A DNA stretch of 64,000 nucleotides from UBA5704 sp036264355 (GCA_036264355.1 DATARD010000135.1:1-64000), one strand, 5' to 3'; numbered from the stretch's first letter, positions 12,301-33,336 are shown. Program-made: numbers and translations. Notes: generated by a model not told the origin, from the sequence alone.

Positions 12301-15095
12301 TGCGAAGTCGCTCTGGCCGGTCAAGCGATGGAGCAGCGCTTCGAAGGCCGCCAGGAGGACGGCGAAGAGGGTGGCACCGCGCTCGCGCGCCAGAGCCTTG
12401 ACGTCGTCGAGCATGGCGGGGCCGATCTCGATGCCGCGCAAATCCCCGCGCTCGTCCGGCTGCGCCGGCGGTGGCCGGTCCGTGGGCAGATCGAGAGGCG
12501 GCAGCTCGGCCAGCCGTTCCCGCCAGGCGGCCCACAAGTGGTCTCCTTCCGCTCCCGCCAGCCGTTCCTCCTGCCAGCGCGCGAGGTCGAGCGGCGACAG
12601 GACCGGCTCCGCCGAAACCGCCCCGGCGATCTCGCGTGCCATCACACCGAAGGACCAGAAATCCGCAACGATGTGATGAACAACGATCAGAAGAACCCTG
12701 TCGTCAGGTCCGCGATCGATCAGAGTCACGCGGAGCAGCGGTCCGGCTGCGAGATCGAACGGACGCCAGGCGGTCGCCTCCAGATCGCCGTCGCCGGTCT
12801 CCTCGAAAAAGACCTCAGCGCCGGAATGGACGCGCTGGAACGGCTCACCGCTCTCGTCGTGGAACGTCGTGCGCAGCGCCGGATGGCGATCGACCAGAGC
12901 CTGGAACGCAGCGCGCAGCTCCTGCGCCGAGACGTCACCATGAAGTCGCACTGCCCCCGCGAGGTGGTAGGCAGCGCTCCGCGGATTCAGGCGATGCAGA
13001 AGCCACAACCCGCGTTGGCCGTGGGACAGCGGGCCCCCCTCTCCCGGCGGGGGGCTGGGCGGGAGAGGGGAGAGGGGCTGGGGGTGAGGGCGCTGTTCGG
13101 CTTCAAGTCGCTCCCGGATCACCCGCGCCAGCTCCCCTGTCCCCGCTCCTTCGAGCAGATCCGCCGGCGACAACGCAACCCCGAGCGCGGATTCCACCGT
13201 ATGGCCCAGCTCGATGGCGGCGAGGGAATCGAGCCCGAAATCGATCAAGGGGCGGCCGGCGTCGAGATCTGCCACCGCGACGCGCAACGCTTCCGCCGCC
13301 TTGACTCGCAGCCAGGGCTCCAGGAGGGCGGGACGCGCAAGCAGCGTCTCGCGGTCCGGATCACTCACCGTGACGGCGGGCTCCGCCGCGAGGCGGCTGC
13401 TCTCCAGCGGCTCGAGCGCGCCGTTCAGATAGAGCGCCCGGGTGGCGCGGCGCTGAATCTTGCCGCTGGAGGTCTTGGGAACGGTTCCGGCCTTGAGCAG
13501 GAGCACCTCCCAGACCTGGGCCTCATGCTCCTCGGCGATGGCGCGGCGGACGGCCGCGGCGGCCAAGGCGAGACCGGCCGCGTCCAGCCGCGCCCGCGGC
13601 GCCACCTCCTGGGCCACCACCAGCCGCTCCTCGCCGTCCACTTCCACAGAAAACGCCGCGTTCGACCCGGCGGCCAATCCGGGTGCGCTGCGCTCCGCCG
13701 TCAGCTCCAGGTCCTGGGGATAGTGGTTCCGCCCGCGCAGGATGATGAGATCCTTGAGCCGGCCGGTGACAAACAGCTCGCCGTCGCGCAGGAATCCGAG
13801 ATCCCCCGTGCGCAGCCAGGTCTCCGCCGCGTCCGCCGCCGCGTCCTCCAAAACCGCTCCGAAGGTCTCCCGGGTCTCCGCCGGCCGCCGCCAGTAGCCG
13901 GCCGCCACCCCCGGCCCGCGCACCCACAGCTCCCCCACCGTCGCAGGCGCGCACGGCCGCAGCGTGACCGGATCGACCACCGCCACCGGCTGCTCCGCGG
14001 GAACCTGGCCGCAACCCACCAACGTATGCCGCCGAACCCCGCTGTCTGGCGGTTCGACCCGTCCCTTCTCCAGAGCCGCTGCGGCGACATCGAGAAGGAT
14101 CGGTCCTCCCGGACGCCGGACTCCCTACACCAGGAGCGTCGCCTCGGCCAGGCCGTAGCAGGGCTGGAGGGCTTCACGGCGAAATCCCGACGGGGCGAAC
14201 GCCGTGGCGAAGCTCTCCAGGGCGGCGGCGCGGACCGGCTCGGCGCCGTTGAAGGCCACCCGCCAGCTCGACAGGTCGAGGCCGCGGCGATCCTCGGGCG
14301 CGATCCTTTCCGCGCACAGCTCGTAGGCGAAGCTCGGGCCGCCGCTCGTCGTGGCGCGGTAGCGGGAGATCGCCTCCAGCCAGCGGCGCGGCCGGCGCAG
14401 GAAGGCCACCGGGGCCATCAGCACACAGGTCGCTCCCAGCCAGAGCGGTTGCAGGACGTTTCCGATCAATCCCATGTCGTGGTACACCGGCAGCCAGGCG
14501 ACCACCACCGACTCCTCGCCCTGTTCGAAGACCTCCGCGATCAGCCCTTCCATGAAGGCCAGATTGGCGTGGGTGACCATCACCCCCTTGGGCGTCGCCG
14601 TCGAGCCGGAGGTGTACTGCAAGAAGGCGATGCCGTCGTCTCCCGTGCGGAGCGGAAGGGAGGTAGACGCACACTCCTCCGTTGCGATCCGCGCCAGGCC
14701 CGCGATCTCCGCATCGTCCGCCGCGAGCGTCTCCAGCTTGCCGGCGATGGCGGCGGTGCAAAGCGCGAAGCGGGCGCCGGCGTCGCTGAGGATGGCCTTG
14801 AGGCGCGGCTGCCCGCGGCCCGGGCGGGGCGGATAGCAGGGCACGGCGATGACGCCGGCGTAGAGGCAGCCGAAGAAGGCGTCGATGAAGTCGAGCCCCG
14901 GCGGAAAGAGGAGCAGGGCGCGGTCGCCCGGCTCGGCCCCTCGCGATTGCAGGCGGGCGGCGATGGCGTGCGCGCGGGCGTCCAGGCCGGCGTAGGTGCG
15001 GCGGTCCGCCTCGACCTCGCCGTCGTGCAGGAAGATGTAGGCGGTGCGCTCCGGATGCTCCCGGGCGCGGCGCCGCAAGACATCGGCGAGGCTCA

Positions 15096-15096
<1 letters not shown>
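382..15096 (-). CDS. FAAL-ACP-[C-A-PCP]x4 nonribosomal peptide synthetase, interrupted by one in-frame amber codon
   Basis: The frame is 4,905 codons from the ATG at 15094-15096 to the TGA at 382-384, with one internal TAG at 14125-14127 (codon 324). Domains by approximate residue: fatty acyl-AMP ligase 1-580 (TSGSTATPKG near 160), ACP (GLDSL near 625), C1 (HHIVADFWS near 812), A1 near 1316, PCP1 near 1640, C2 near 1842, A2 near 2345, PCP2 near 2692, C3 near 2888, A3 near 3400, PCP3 near 3740, C4 near 3945, A4 near 4476, PCP4 near 4830. By-eye specificity codes are DLFNNALTY (Ala-like), DAPLLGCTF (unresolved), DVWHVSLVD (Ser) and DFWNIGMVH (Thr). There is no thioesterase. The C-terminus is a charged tail rich in Arg and Glu that resembles a docking segment. 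The start overlaps the upstream gene's stop as ATGA, implying translational coupling. Six palindromic repeats lie in frame within linkers and loops. Confidence 0.9.
1857..1920 (-). repeat. Palindromic repeat copy 1, in A4 of the FAAL-NRPS
   Basis: A G/C-rich element with imperfect CCCCTCCCCC and GGGAGAGGGG arms. It is read in frame as a Gly/Ala/Glu-rich insert (LPSPARGGELGARAG...) in the loop before the TSGSTG motif, where other A domains have no such residues. Member of the family whose best copy has arms CCCCTCTCCC and GGGAGAGGGG. Confidence 0.65.
3696..3750 (-). repeat. Palindromic repeat copy 2, PCP3-C4 linker
   Basis: Best example of the family: CCCTCACCCCCAGC, then a perfect 10-bp inverted repeat CCCCTCTCCC ... 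GGGAGAGGGG. It is translated in frame as part of the linker between carrier protein 3 and condensation domain 4 (PLSRREVGRETGEGLG). Confidence 0.8.
6840..6900 (-). repeat. Palindromic repeat copy 3, PCP2-C3 linker
   Basis: Contains CCCCTCTCCC and GGGAGAGGGG arms about 30 bp apart, read in frame as PLPFGVGVRGTHGRGAGERA between carrier protein 2 and condensation domain 3. Confidence 0.75.
7119..7163 (-). repeat. 9-bp tandem repeat encoding KD(I/L) units, A2-PCP2 linker
   Basis: Tandem 9-bp units of the type AAGGACNTA give KDQKDIRDLKDERDLD in the linker between A2 and PCP2. The same unit recurs at 16551-16586 and 19709-19753. Confidence 0.7.
8260..8294 (-). repeat. Palindromic repeat copy 4, degenerate, in A2 loop
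   Basis: A shortened copy (CCCCCAGCCCCTCCTCC...GGGAGAGGGG). In frame it encodes FPLSQEEGLGEGPK in the variable loop of A2 before the FTSGSTG motif. Confidence 0.6.
9978..10025 (-). repeat. Palindromic repeat copy 5, PCP1-C2 linker
   Basis: CCCTCACCCCCGGC followed by perfect CCCCTCTCCC and GGGAGAGGGG arms. In frame it encodes SPLPGMGEPGEGPGVRA between carrier protein 1 and condensation domain 2. Confidence 0.8.
11323..11376. repeat. Perfect 20-bp inverted repeat inside the A1-coding region
   Basis: Left arm GTAGGGTGCGCTGTGCGCAC at 11323-11342, 14-nt loop, right arm GTGCGCACAGCGCACCCTAC at 11357-11376; the arms are perfect complements. In the gene it is read as VRTISGARAHSAPYAPI, an insert just before the YTSGSTG motif of A1. 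It is a REP-like element, different in sequence from the CCCCTCTCCC family. Confidence 0.85.
13034..13090 (+). repeat. Palindromic repeat copy 6, ACP-C1 linker, inverted
   Basis: Same family as the copies above but in the opposite orientation, ending GGGGCTGGGGGTGAGGG on the plus strand. It is still in frame with the NRPS gene and encodes PHPQPLSPLPPSPPPGEGG between the ACP and condensation domain 1. Confidence 0.8.
14125..14127 (-). other. In-frame TAG codon inside the FAAL domain
   Basis: The reading frame is open on both sides of this amber codon, and the FAAL homology continues across it without a shift. Upstream is CYGLAEATLLV, a conserved FAAL motif; downstream is GVRRPGG and then TLVGCGQ..VAVVDP. 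Family members usually have Ser or Thr after this LLV/LFV motif. A TCG serine codon differs from TAG by one base, so a single substitution or base-call error is the simplest explanation. A TTG that could restart translation lies at 14020-14022, but it would make only the C-terminal half of the FAAL. Confidence 0.85.
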
Positions 15097-27869
<12,773 letters not shown>

Positions 27870-27932
27870 CCTCGTTCCGCTCAACTTCCGGGGAAACCTC
27901 CCGCCACCAGAATGCCACCCACGGGGCCGGCG

Positions 27933-27982
27933 ATCCTATCGCGCCGAGGGTGGTACGCCAACCCGGACTGTTCCGGACTGTT
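27933..27982 (-). promoter_or_regulatory. Candidate promoter and repeat upstream of the PKS-NRPS operon
   Basis: On the minus strand a TTGGCG box (27956-27961) and a TAGGAT box (27933-27938) are separated by 17 bp, close to the sigma-70 consensus, about 65 bp upstream of the chosen ATG. Just upstream is a direct repeat CCGGACTGTT at 27963-27982, a possible operator. The toxin-antitoxin operon diverges from the same 177-bp spacer. Confidence 0.4.
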
Positions 27983-28013
27983 TGTGCGGCCTGGTCGACT
28001 CCACCCTGCAAGG

Positions 28014-28019
28014 TATAAT
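28014..28019 (+). promoter_or_regulatory. -10 box TATAAT for the toxin-antitoxin operon
   Basis: A perfect TATAAT lies 27 bp upstream of the antitoxin ATG. No good -35 hexamer is seen at 17 bp, which fits an autoregulated promoter. A strong ribosome-binding site (AAGGGGG, 28034-28040) precedes the ATG. Confidence 0.5.
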
Positions 28020-28046
28020 GACTGTGATGAGCCAAGGGGGACGCCG

Positions 28047-28250
28047 ATGAGCTTTGCAGAGTTGCTGGAGGCCGCCGACCAGTTGTCCATCGAAGAGCAG
28101 GGTGATCTGGTCGAGATCCTGGCCCGCAGGCTTTCCGAGCGGCGGCGTGATGAGCTGGCTGCGGAAATTCGCGAGGCGCGAGACGACTACGCTGCCGGCA
28201 GGTGCCACCCAAGCTCCTCGGCGGAGATTTTGAAGAACATCCTCTCGTGA
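28047..28250 (+). CDS. Type II addiction-module antitoxin
   Basis: A 67-aa acidic and helical protein beginning MSFAELLEAADQLSIEEQGD and containing LVEILARRLSERRRDELAAEI. This is the pattern of the small putative addiction-module component family (PF09720-like) that pairs with RelE/ParE toxins. The ATG is placed by the AAGGGGG site seven bases upstream. Its stop overlaps the toxin start as GTGA (28247-28250), so the two are translationally coupled. It would bind and neutralise the following toxin and probably repress the shared promoter. The family call rests on length, composition and partner, not on a catalytic motif. Confidence 0.75.
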   Translation: MSFAELLEAADQLSIEEQGDLVEILARRLSERRRDELAAEIREARDDYAAGRCHPSSSAEILKNILS

Positions 28251-28528
28251 AGCGCGCTCTGGTTCCGTCGCCAGCGTTCCTCCGCGCCGCGCGGAAGACG
28301 CTCAAGAAAGACCCGTCTCTGGCTGAGAACATCGTCTCCACTCTCGTCCTGTTGGAGGAAGATGCCTATGACCCGCGTCTTCGCACCCACAGGCTCAAGG
28401 GTAAGCTCGAAGGCTCTTGGGCCTGCAGCGCAGGCTACGATTTGCGGATCATCTTCAGCTTCGTCCAGCAAGAGGATGGAGAGACCATCCTCCTCGAAAC
28501 CTTGGGCACTCACGACGAAGTGTACTGA
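28247..28528 (+). CDS. RelE/YafQ-like mRNA interferase toxin
   Basis: A 93-aa protein starting at GTG 28247, overlapping the antitoxin stop by 4 bp. It carries the RelE-superfamily signature RTHRLKGKLEGSWACSAGYD, then LRIIFSFV and ILLETLGTHDEVY. This C-terminal GTHDEVY is characteristic of the YafQ/StbE-type branch of ribosome-dependent or free mRNA endonucleases. A longer start at 28202 would lie inside the antitoxin and is unlikely. With the antitoxin it forms a complete type II module, located directly upstream of a TIR-STAND protein. Confidence 0.85.
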   Translation: MKRALVPSPAFLRAARKTLKKDPSLAENIVSTLVLLEEDAYDPRLRTHRLKGKLEGSWACSAGYDLRIIFSFVQQEDGETILLETLGTHDEVY

Positions 28529-28606
28529 CGCGGACCCGCGCCGGGACCAGCTCTCGCCCCCAGAAACGGAGAGCCAGTAGAATCTCCGTGTTTCCCGGAA
28601 CGCACC

Positions 28607-31480
28607 ATGAGCGGCCCCACGGTCTTCATCAGCTACAGCCACAAGGACGAGATCTGGAAGGACCTGCTCGTCCGCCAGCTCCGCGTCCTGGAGTTGGAGG
28701 GAGCCTTCGTTCTCTGGGACGACCGGAAGATCGCCGCGGGCGACGGTTGGCGCTCTGAGATCGAGACGGTCATGGAGAGCGCCAGGGCCGCCGTGCTCCT
28801 CATCTCGGCCGATTTCCTGATTTCGGATTTCATCCGGGGGACGGAAGTTCCCCGCCTCCTTCGACGCCGGGAGAAGGACGGACTGAGGATCATTCCCCTC
28901 ATCGTCCACCCCTGCCCCTGGCGCCGCGTCCCCTGGTTGGCGGAGATCCAAGGCCGGCCCACCGACGGCCGACCGCTGGCCGAAGGGAGTCCGGTCCAGA
29001 TCGAGAAGGATCTCTGCGCCCTGGCGGAGGAGATTGCGGATCTGTTGCAGGGGGTGAAGGTCCCCCCTCTCCCGGGGGGCCGGGAGGGAGGATGGGAGAG
29101 GGGGTTAGGGGGTGAGGGCCTCGACCTCGGCCGCCTCCCCATCCCCGGTCCCCACTTCCTCGGCCGCGACGCCTACCTCGCCCATCTCGACGCCGCCTGG
29201 GACGATCCCAAAATCCACATCCTCACCCTGGTCGCCTTCGGAGGAGTCGGCAAATCCGCCCTCGTCGCCCACTGGCTGGACCACATGTCCGCCGCCGGCT
29301 GGCGCGGCGCCGCGCGAGTGCTCGATTGGTCCTTCTACAGCCACGGCACGGAAGACCGCGTCACCTCCGCCGAGCCGTTCATCGACCACGCCCTCCGCTT
29401 CTTCGGAGATCCCGACCCCAAAGCCGGCTCCCTCTACGACCGCGGCGCCCGCCTCGCCCATCTAATAAGGAAGGAGCGGACCCTCCTCGTCCTCGACGGC
29501 GTCGAGCCGCTGCAATATCCGCCGGGCCGGCCCGAGATCGAAGGCCGCCTCAAAGACCCCGGCCTCACCGCCCTCCTCAAGGGGCTGGCCGCGGGCAACC
29601 CTGGCCTCTGCGTGGTCACCACCCGCGAACGGATCGCCGATCTCGCCGGCTCCAAGACGACGGCGCCGCAGATCCCTCTGGAGGAATTGGAGCCCGGCGC
29701 GGCAGTCGAGCTTCTCTGTCAGCTCGGCGTGGACGGCCGGGAGTCCGAGCTGCGCGCTGCGGCCGAGGACTTCAAACACCACGCCCTCACCCTCACCCTG
29801 CTCGGCAACTTCCTCCGCCGCGCTCACGGCGGCGATGTCCGCAAGCGGAAGGAGATCGACCTCCACCGAGCGGACGAGACACAGGGCGGCCACGCCTTCC
29901 GCGTCATCGCCGCCTACGCCCGCTGGCTGGGAGAGGGTCCGGAGCTGGCGATCCTCCGTCTCCTCGGCCTCTTCGACCGGCCCGCGGACGCCGCCTCCCT
30001 GAAAGCCCTCCGCGCCGCGCCGCCGATCCCCGGGCTCACGGAGCTCCTGGTGGATCTTTCCAACGAAGATTGGCGGCTCGCCGTCTCCACCCTGCGGGAC
30101 CACAGCCTGCTGGCGGCGGCCGATCCCCAAAAGCCGGTTAACCTGCCGGAGACCCTCGACGCCCATCCCCTGGTGCGCGCCTGCTTCGCGGAAGAGCTCG
30201 AGAGCCACCGCCTCGCCGCCTGGCAGGAAGGCAACCGGCGCCTCTACGAGCACCTGCGCCAGACAGCGCCGGACCTCCCCGACACCCTGGAAGCGATGCA
30301 ACCCCTCTATGCCGCCGTCGTCCACGGCTGCCGGGCGGGGCGGCAGCAGGAGGTGATGGACGAGGTCTCGAAACGACGGATTTGGCGAAACGAGGCGTTC
30401 AGCGTGAAGCAGCTTGGGGCCTTCGGCTCGGAGCTGACGGCGCTGGCAGGCTTCTTCGACCGCCCTTGGTCTAAGCCCTCCTCCCACCTCGCCGAGGTGG
30501 ATCAGTCGTTCGTCCTGAACGCGGCCGCCTTCGTCCTACGCGCCCTGGGCCGCCTGGCGGAGGCAGTCGAGCCGATGCAGGCGAGCCTGGAGGCGCACAT
30601 TGCTCAAGAGAGTTGGGGGAACGCCGCACAAGGCGCCGAAAACCTCAGCGAGCTGGCCCTGACCCTGGGGAACGTTCCGCGCGCTGTGGCGTTCGGCGAT
30701 CAGAGCGTCGAGCTGGCCGACCGCAGCGGCGATGCCTTTCACCGTATAAGCAAACGGACGTCGTGGGCCGACGCCCTGCACCAGGCGGGCCGGTGGGAGG
30801 AGAGCGCGGCGGCCTTCCGCGAGGCCGAGGCGATGCAGGCGCAGTGGCAGCCGGAGTACCCCCGGCTCTACTCGCTCCCGGGTTTTCGGTACCGCGATCT
30901 GCTGCTGGGTCGGGCGGAGCCGGAAGACGGGGCCGGACTGGACGGGCTCGCAGGGCCGTGCTCCAGGCCGGAGGAGGCGGAACGGTTCCGGCAGGTCTGC
31001 CAGGAGGTGTTGGAGTGGGCGAAAAGTCTCCCGAGCGATCCTCTCCTCGATATCGCCCTCGATCACCTCAGCCTAGGCCGCGCCCACCTCGGTCTGGCCC
31101 TGCTGACCACCGGAGATGACCGTGCCGCCGGGCTCGCCCAAGCCGCCGAGATACTGGACCGGGCAGTGGACGGTCTACGACGGGCCGGGCAGGAGGACGA
31201 CCTCCCCCGCGGTCTATTGGGCCGTGCCGCCCTCCGGCGTTTCAATTCGGACTTCACCCGCGCCGCCGCGGACCTCACCGAGGCCCTGGAGATCGCCGAG
31301 CGCGGGCCGATGCGGCTTCATGAGTGCGATGCGCACCTCGAATGTACGCGGTTGTGCCGGGACCAGGGGGATGTCGCCGCGGCGCGGCAGCATGTGGCGC
31401 GGGCTCGGGAGCTGGTGAAGGAGACGGGGTATGGGCGGCGGGAGCGGGAGGTGGGGTGGTTGGAGAGGACGCTCGCGTAG
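28607..31480 (+). CDS. TIR - NB-ARC (STAND ATPase) - TPR protein, putative NLR-like immune effector
   Basis: 957 aa. Residues 5-110 are a TIR domain (TVFISYSHKD at 5-14, WDDRKI, LLISADFLISDF); Glu80 in FLISDFIRGTE aligns with the catalytic Glu of NAD-cleaving TIRs. Residues 175-480 are a STAND/NB-ARC ATPase: Walker A GGVGKS at 212-217, Walker B LLVLDGVE near 293-300. The C-terminal part from about 620 is made of helical TPR-like repeats (AAFVLRALGRLAEAVEPMQ, LALTLGNVPRAVAFGDQSV). The likely role is a sensor that oligomerises on ligand binding and depletes NAD, as in bacterial NLR-type antiphage systems; this is inferred from architecture. A palindromic repeat is inserted in frame at residues 152-172, between TIR and NB-ARC. 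The gene follows a toxin-antitoxin pair on the same strand after 78 bp. Confidence 0.85.
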   Translation: MSGPTVFISYSHKDEIWKDLLVRQLRVLELEGAFVLWDDRKIAAGDGWRSEIETVMESARAAVLLISADFLISDFIRGTEVPRLLRRREKDGLRIIPLIVHPCPWRRVPWLAEIQGRPTDGRPLAEGSPVQIEKDLCALAEEIADLLQGVKVPPLPGGREGGWERGLGGEGLDLGRLPIPGPHFLGRDAYLAHLDAAWDDPKIHILTLVAFGGVGKSALVAHWLDHMSAAGWRGAARVLDWSFYSHGTEDRVTSAEPFIDHALRFFGDPDPKAGSLYDRGARLAHLIRKERTLLVLDGVEPLQYPPGRPEIEGRLKDPGLTALLKGLAAGNPGLCVVTTRERIADLAGSKTTAPQIPLEELEPGAAVELLCQLGVDGRESELRAAAEDFKHHALTLTLLGNFLRRAHGGDVRKRKEIDLHRADETQGGHAFRVIAAYARWLGEGPELAILRLLGLFDRPADAASLKALRAAPPIPGLTELLVDLSNEDWRLAVSTLRDHSLLAAADPQKPVNLPETLDAHPLVRACFAEELESHRLAAWQEGNRRLYEHLRQTAPDLPDTLEAMQPLYAAVVHGCRAGRQQEVMDEVSKRRIWRNEAFSVKQLGAFGSELTALAGFFDRPWSKPSSHLAEVDQSFVLNAAAFVLRALGRLAEAVEPMQASLEAHIAQESWGNAAQGAENLSELALTLGNVPRAVAFGDQSVELADRSGDAFHRISKRTSWADALHQAGRWEESAAAFREAEAMQAQWQPEYPRLYSLPGFRYRDLLLGRAEPEDGAGLDGLAGPCSRPEEAERFRQVCQEVLEWAKSLPSDPLLDIALDHLSLGRAHLGLALLTTGDDRAAGLAQAAEILDRAVDGLRRAGQEDDLPRGLLGRAALRRFNSDFTRAAADLTEALEIAERGPMRLHECDAHLECTRLCRDQGDVAAARQHVARARELVKETGYGRREREVGWLERTLA
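29062..29118 (+). repeat. Palindromic repeat copy 7, inside the TIR-STAND gene
   Basis: CCCCTCTCCCGGGG...GGGAGAGGGG followed by GGGGGTGAGGG. It is in frame and encodes PPLPGGREGGWERGLGGEG between the TIR and NB-ARC domains. Same family as the copies in the FAAL-NRPS gene. Confidence 0.75.
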
Positions 31481-31510
31481 GAGGGACGGTCTCGAAGGCG
31501 ACCGTAGGGG

Positions 31511-31562
31511 CCCTCACCCCCGTCCCCTCTCCCATCGCCCTCCCAGCCGCCCGGGAGAGGGG
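31511..31562 (+). repeat. Palindromic repeat copy 8, intergenic
   Basis: CCCTCACCCCCGTC plus perfect CCCCTCTCCC and GGGAGAGGGG arms, 31 bp after the TIR gene stop. It is the only copy of the family outside a gene in this window. Confidence 0.8.
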
Positions 31563-31701
31563 CGCCACCGCCCAACTCTTGCAGCTTGCAGCACGGCCGG
31601 GCTTGCTCTTCCCCCTTTCCCGGTGTCGCGCCGAGGGTGGTGCCCCGCTCAGGAGTCTATCCGCCCTGCCCAGGAATGAATCTGCCCTCGTCGGGCTTGA
31701 G

Positions 31702-32005
31702 CCTGCCCTGGGCGGGACAGAGCCTGCCCGAGGGGGGACAGTGCCTGCCCTGGGGTGGATAGAGCTTGCCCTGGGGGGGACAGTGCCTGCCCGAGGGGGG
31801 ACAAAGCCTGCCCGAGGGGGGATAAAACCCCGAGCAGGGCAGGTAGAACGTAGCCCGGGGTAGATAGAGCCCCGAACAGGGCAGGTAGAACGTAGCCTGG
31901 GGTGGGTAGAAGCCCAAACAGGGCAGGCTGAACGTAGCCTGGGGTGGGTAGAACCCCGAACAGGGCAGGTTGAACGTAGCTCGGGGTGGACTGAACCCTG
32001 AGCAG
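31702..32005. repeat. 21/42-bp minisatellite array
   Basis: The first half (31702-31830) has about six 21-bp units like GCCTGCCCGAGGGGGGACAGT. The second half (31830-32005) has about four 42-bp units containing CAGGGCAGGTAGAACGTAGC and CTGGGGTGGGTAGAACCCC. CAGGGCAGG in the second half is complementary to CCTGCCCTG in the first, so the array could form a large hairpin. There are no unique spacers. Confidence 0.85.
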
Positions 32006-32022
32006 ACCAGGCGGCTCCCGTC

Positions 32023-33336
32023 TCAACCGTTCTCCCACCCCGTGGCTACCAGCGAGCGAACGATCTGCGCGCCGCGATGTCCCCACAGCGGATGATGCTC
32101 CCGGGAGCGCTTTTCGGCGAGGTCCAAGGCGACGCGGGCCGGCGTGGCGCCGGTGGCCTTGGCCTTTTGCAGGACGTCCAGGGAGAGGTTGTAGACGCTG
32201 TTGTCCCAGGAGTCGCCGAGGTGGGATTCGATGCGCGGATCGGGATCGACGAAGCCGTACTGCTCGTCAGCGCAGTTGACGATTCCCATGCGGTTGACCA
32301 GGAAGTCGGGCAGATAGAGGATGCCGCGCTGCTGGAGGAGGAGGTCGTCGCGCTCGGGGTCTTCGAGCTGGTTGTTGGCGGCGCCGCAGACGATGGGAGC
32401 CTGGATGGCCGGGATGGTCCGCGGATTCAGAATCCCGCCGGTGGCGCACGGTGCCACGATGTCCGCCGGCTCAGTCAGGATCGAATTGTCGCCGCGCTCG
32501 ACGGTCCGTACTTCCAGATGGAGATCCGGGAAGAGGGCGTGGAGGGCGGCACCGCGGCTGGGATCGATATCCGAGCCGACGACACGGGCCACCCCTTTGT
32601 CGCGCAGGAAGCCGAGGAGCGGCTCGCCGACGTGGCCGAGACCCTGGACGGCGACGGTCTTGCCCGCGAGCGTCCCCCGGCCGAGGTGAGCGAGAGCGGC
32701 TTCCATGCCGCGCACGACGCCGCGCGCGGTAGGCACCGACGGGTTGCCGCTGCCGCCCAGCCCGGGCGGAATGCAGGTGGTGAAGCGAGTGCGCGAGAAG
32801 ACGGCCGCCATGTCCGCGACCGAGGTGCCCACGTCCTCGGCGGTGACGTAGCAACCTTGCAAGCTGCTCATCAGCTCGCCGTACTCCTCATACATCCGCC
32901 GCCGCGCGGCCGGATCGCCGGCGCGGCCGGTGTCCCGCGCCATCACCCCCTTGCCGCCGCCCCACCAGAGCCCGGCGAGAGCGTTCTTGTGGGTCATGCC
33001 ACGGGAGAGGCGCAGGCCGTCGCGCAGAAAACCCTCGACCGTGTCATAGCGCCAGAAGCGGACCCCACCAGCCCCCTGGCCGCGGCAGGTCCGGTGCACG
33101 ACCGCCGACTGCAGCACACCGGTGTCCGGAGCGGCCTGCACGAAGACTCCCTCGTGACGATCGAAATCGCGCCGGTCGTCCTGGAGCATGCGCGCCAAAG
33201 GCTCCAAAGCCGGATGCGAAGCGCGGACCGCCCCCGCCGCGTCATCCCACACCAGATAGAAACGCCGGATCCCCGCCTGGCCGAGCCAGGCGCAGAAGTC
33301 GGCCGGTGACAGATCCTGGATCGCCGTCTCGGACAT
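32023..33336 (-). CDS. Glu/Leu/Phe/Val dehydrogenase family protein, diverged paralogue
   Basis: 437 aa from the ATG at 33334-33336, which has GGAGG upstream; a longer start would run into repeats. Amino-acid dehydrogenase motifs are intact: SRGMTHKNALAG with Lys117, GGGKGVM with Lys129, CYVTAEDVGTSV, GLGGSGNPSVPTARGVV, the NAD-binding GLGHVGEPLLG, and the distal PCATGGILN and CGAANNQLED. The family deaminates branched-chain or aromatic amino acids oxidatively with NAD+. It has an N-terminal extension of about 49 residues compared with the second copy at 58202-59314, suggesting a changed substrate or regulation. It stands alone between two tandem-repeat arrays and faces the TIR gene. Confidence 0.85.
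   Translation of the reverse strand: MSETAIQDLSPADFCAWLGQAGIRRFYLVWDDAAGAVRASHPALEPLARMLQDDRRDFDRHEGVFVQAAPDTGVLQSAVVHRTCRGQGAGGVRFWRYDTVEGFLRDGLRLSRGMTHKNALAGLWWGGGKGVMARDTGRAGDPAARRRMYEEYGELMSSLQGCYVTAEDVGTSVADMAAVFSRTRFTTCIPPGLGGSGNPSVPTARGVVRGMEAALAHLGRGTLAGKTVAVQGLGHVGEPLLGFLRDKGVARVVGSDIDPSRGAALHALFPDLHLEVRTVERGDNSILTEPADIVAPCATGGILNPRTIPAIQAPIVCGAANNQLEDPERDDLLLQQRGILYLPDFLVNRMGIVNCADEQYGFVDPDPRIESHLGDSWDNSVYNLSLDVLQKAKATGATPARVALDLAEKRSREHHPLWGHRGAQIVRSLVATGWENG

Larger units (their letters stand above)
31481..32022. other. 542-bp spacer without a supported gene; repeats only
   Basis: The spacer between the TIR gene and the convergent dehydrogenase gene holds one palindromic repeat (31511-31562) and a 21-bp-periodic minisatellite (31702-32005). 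Open frames across it are artefacts of the 21-bp period. No recognisable coding sequence or classical terminator was seen, although the palindrome could terminate transcription. Confidence 0.6.

Noticed and set aside
31702..32005. CRISPR array
   Set aside because: Units are directly adjacent with no unique spacers and no cas genes are near.
31649..32086. Collagen-like or heptad-repeat protein on the minus strand across the minisatellite
   Set aside because: The 21-bp period keeps several frames open at once, there is no ribosome-binding site, and the frame runs into the dehydrogenase gene in another phase.
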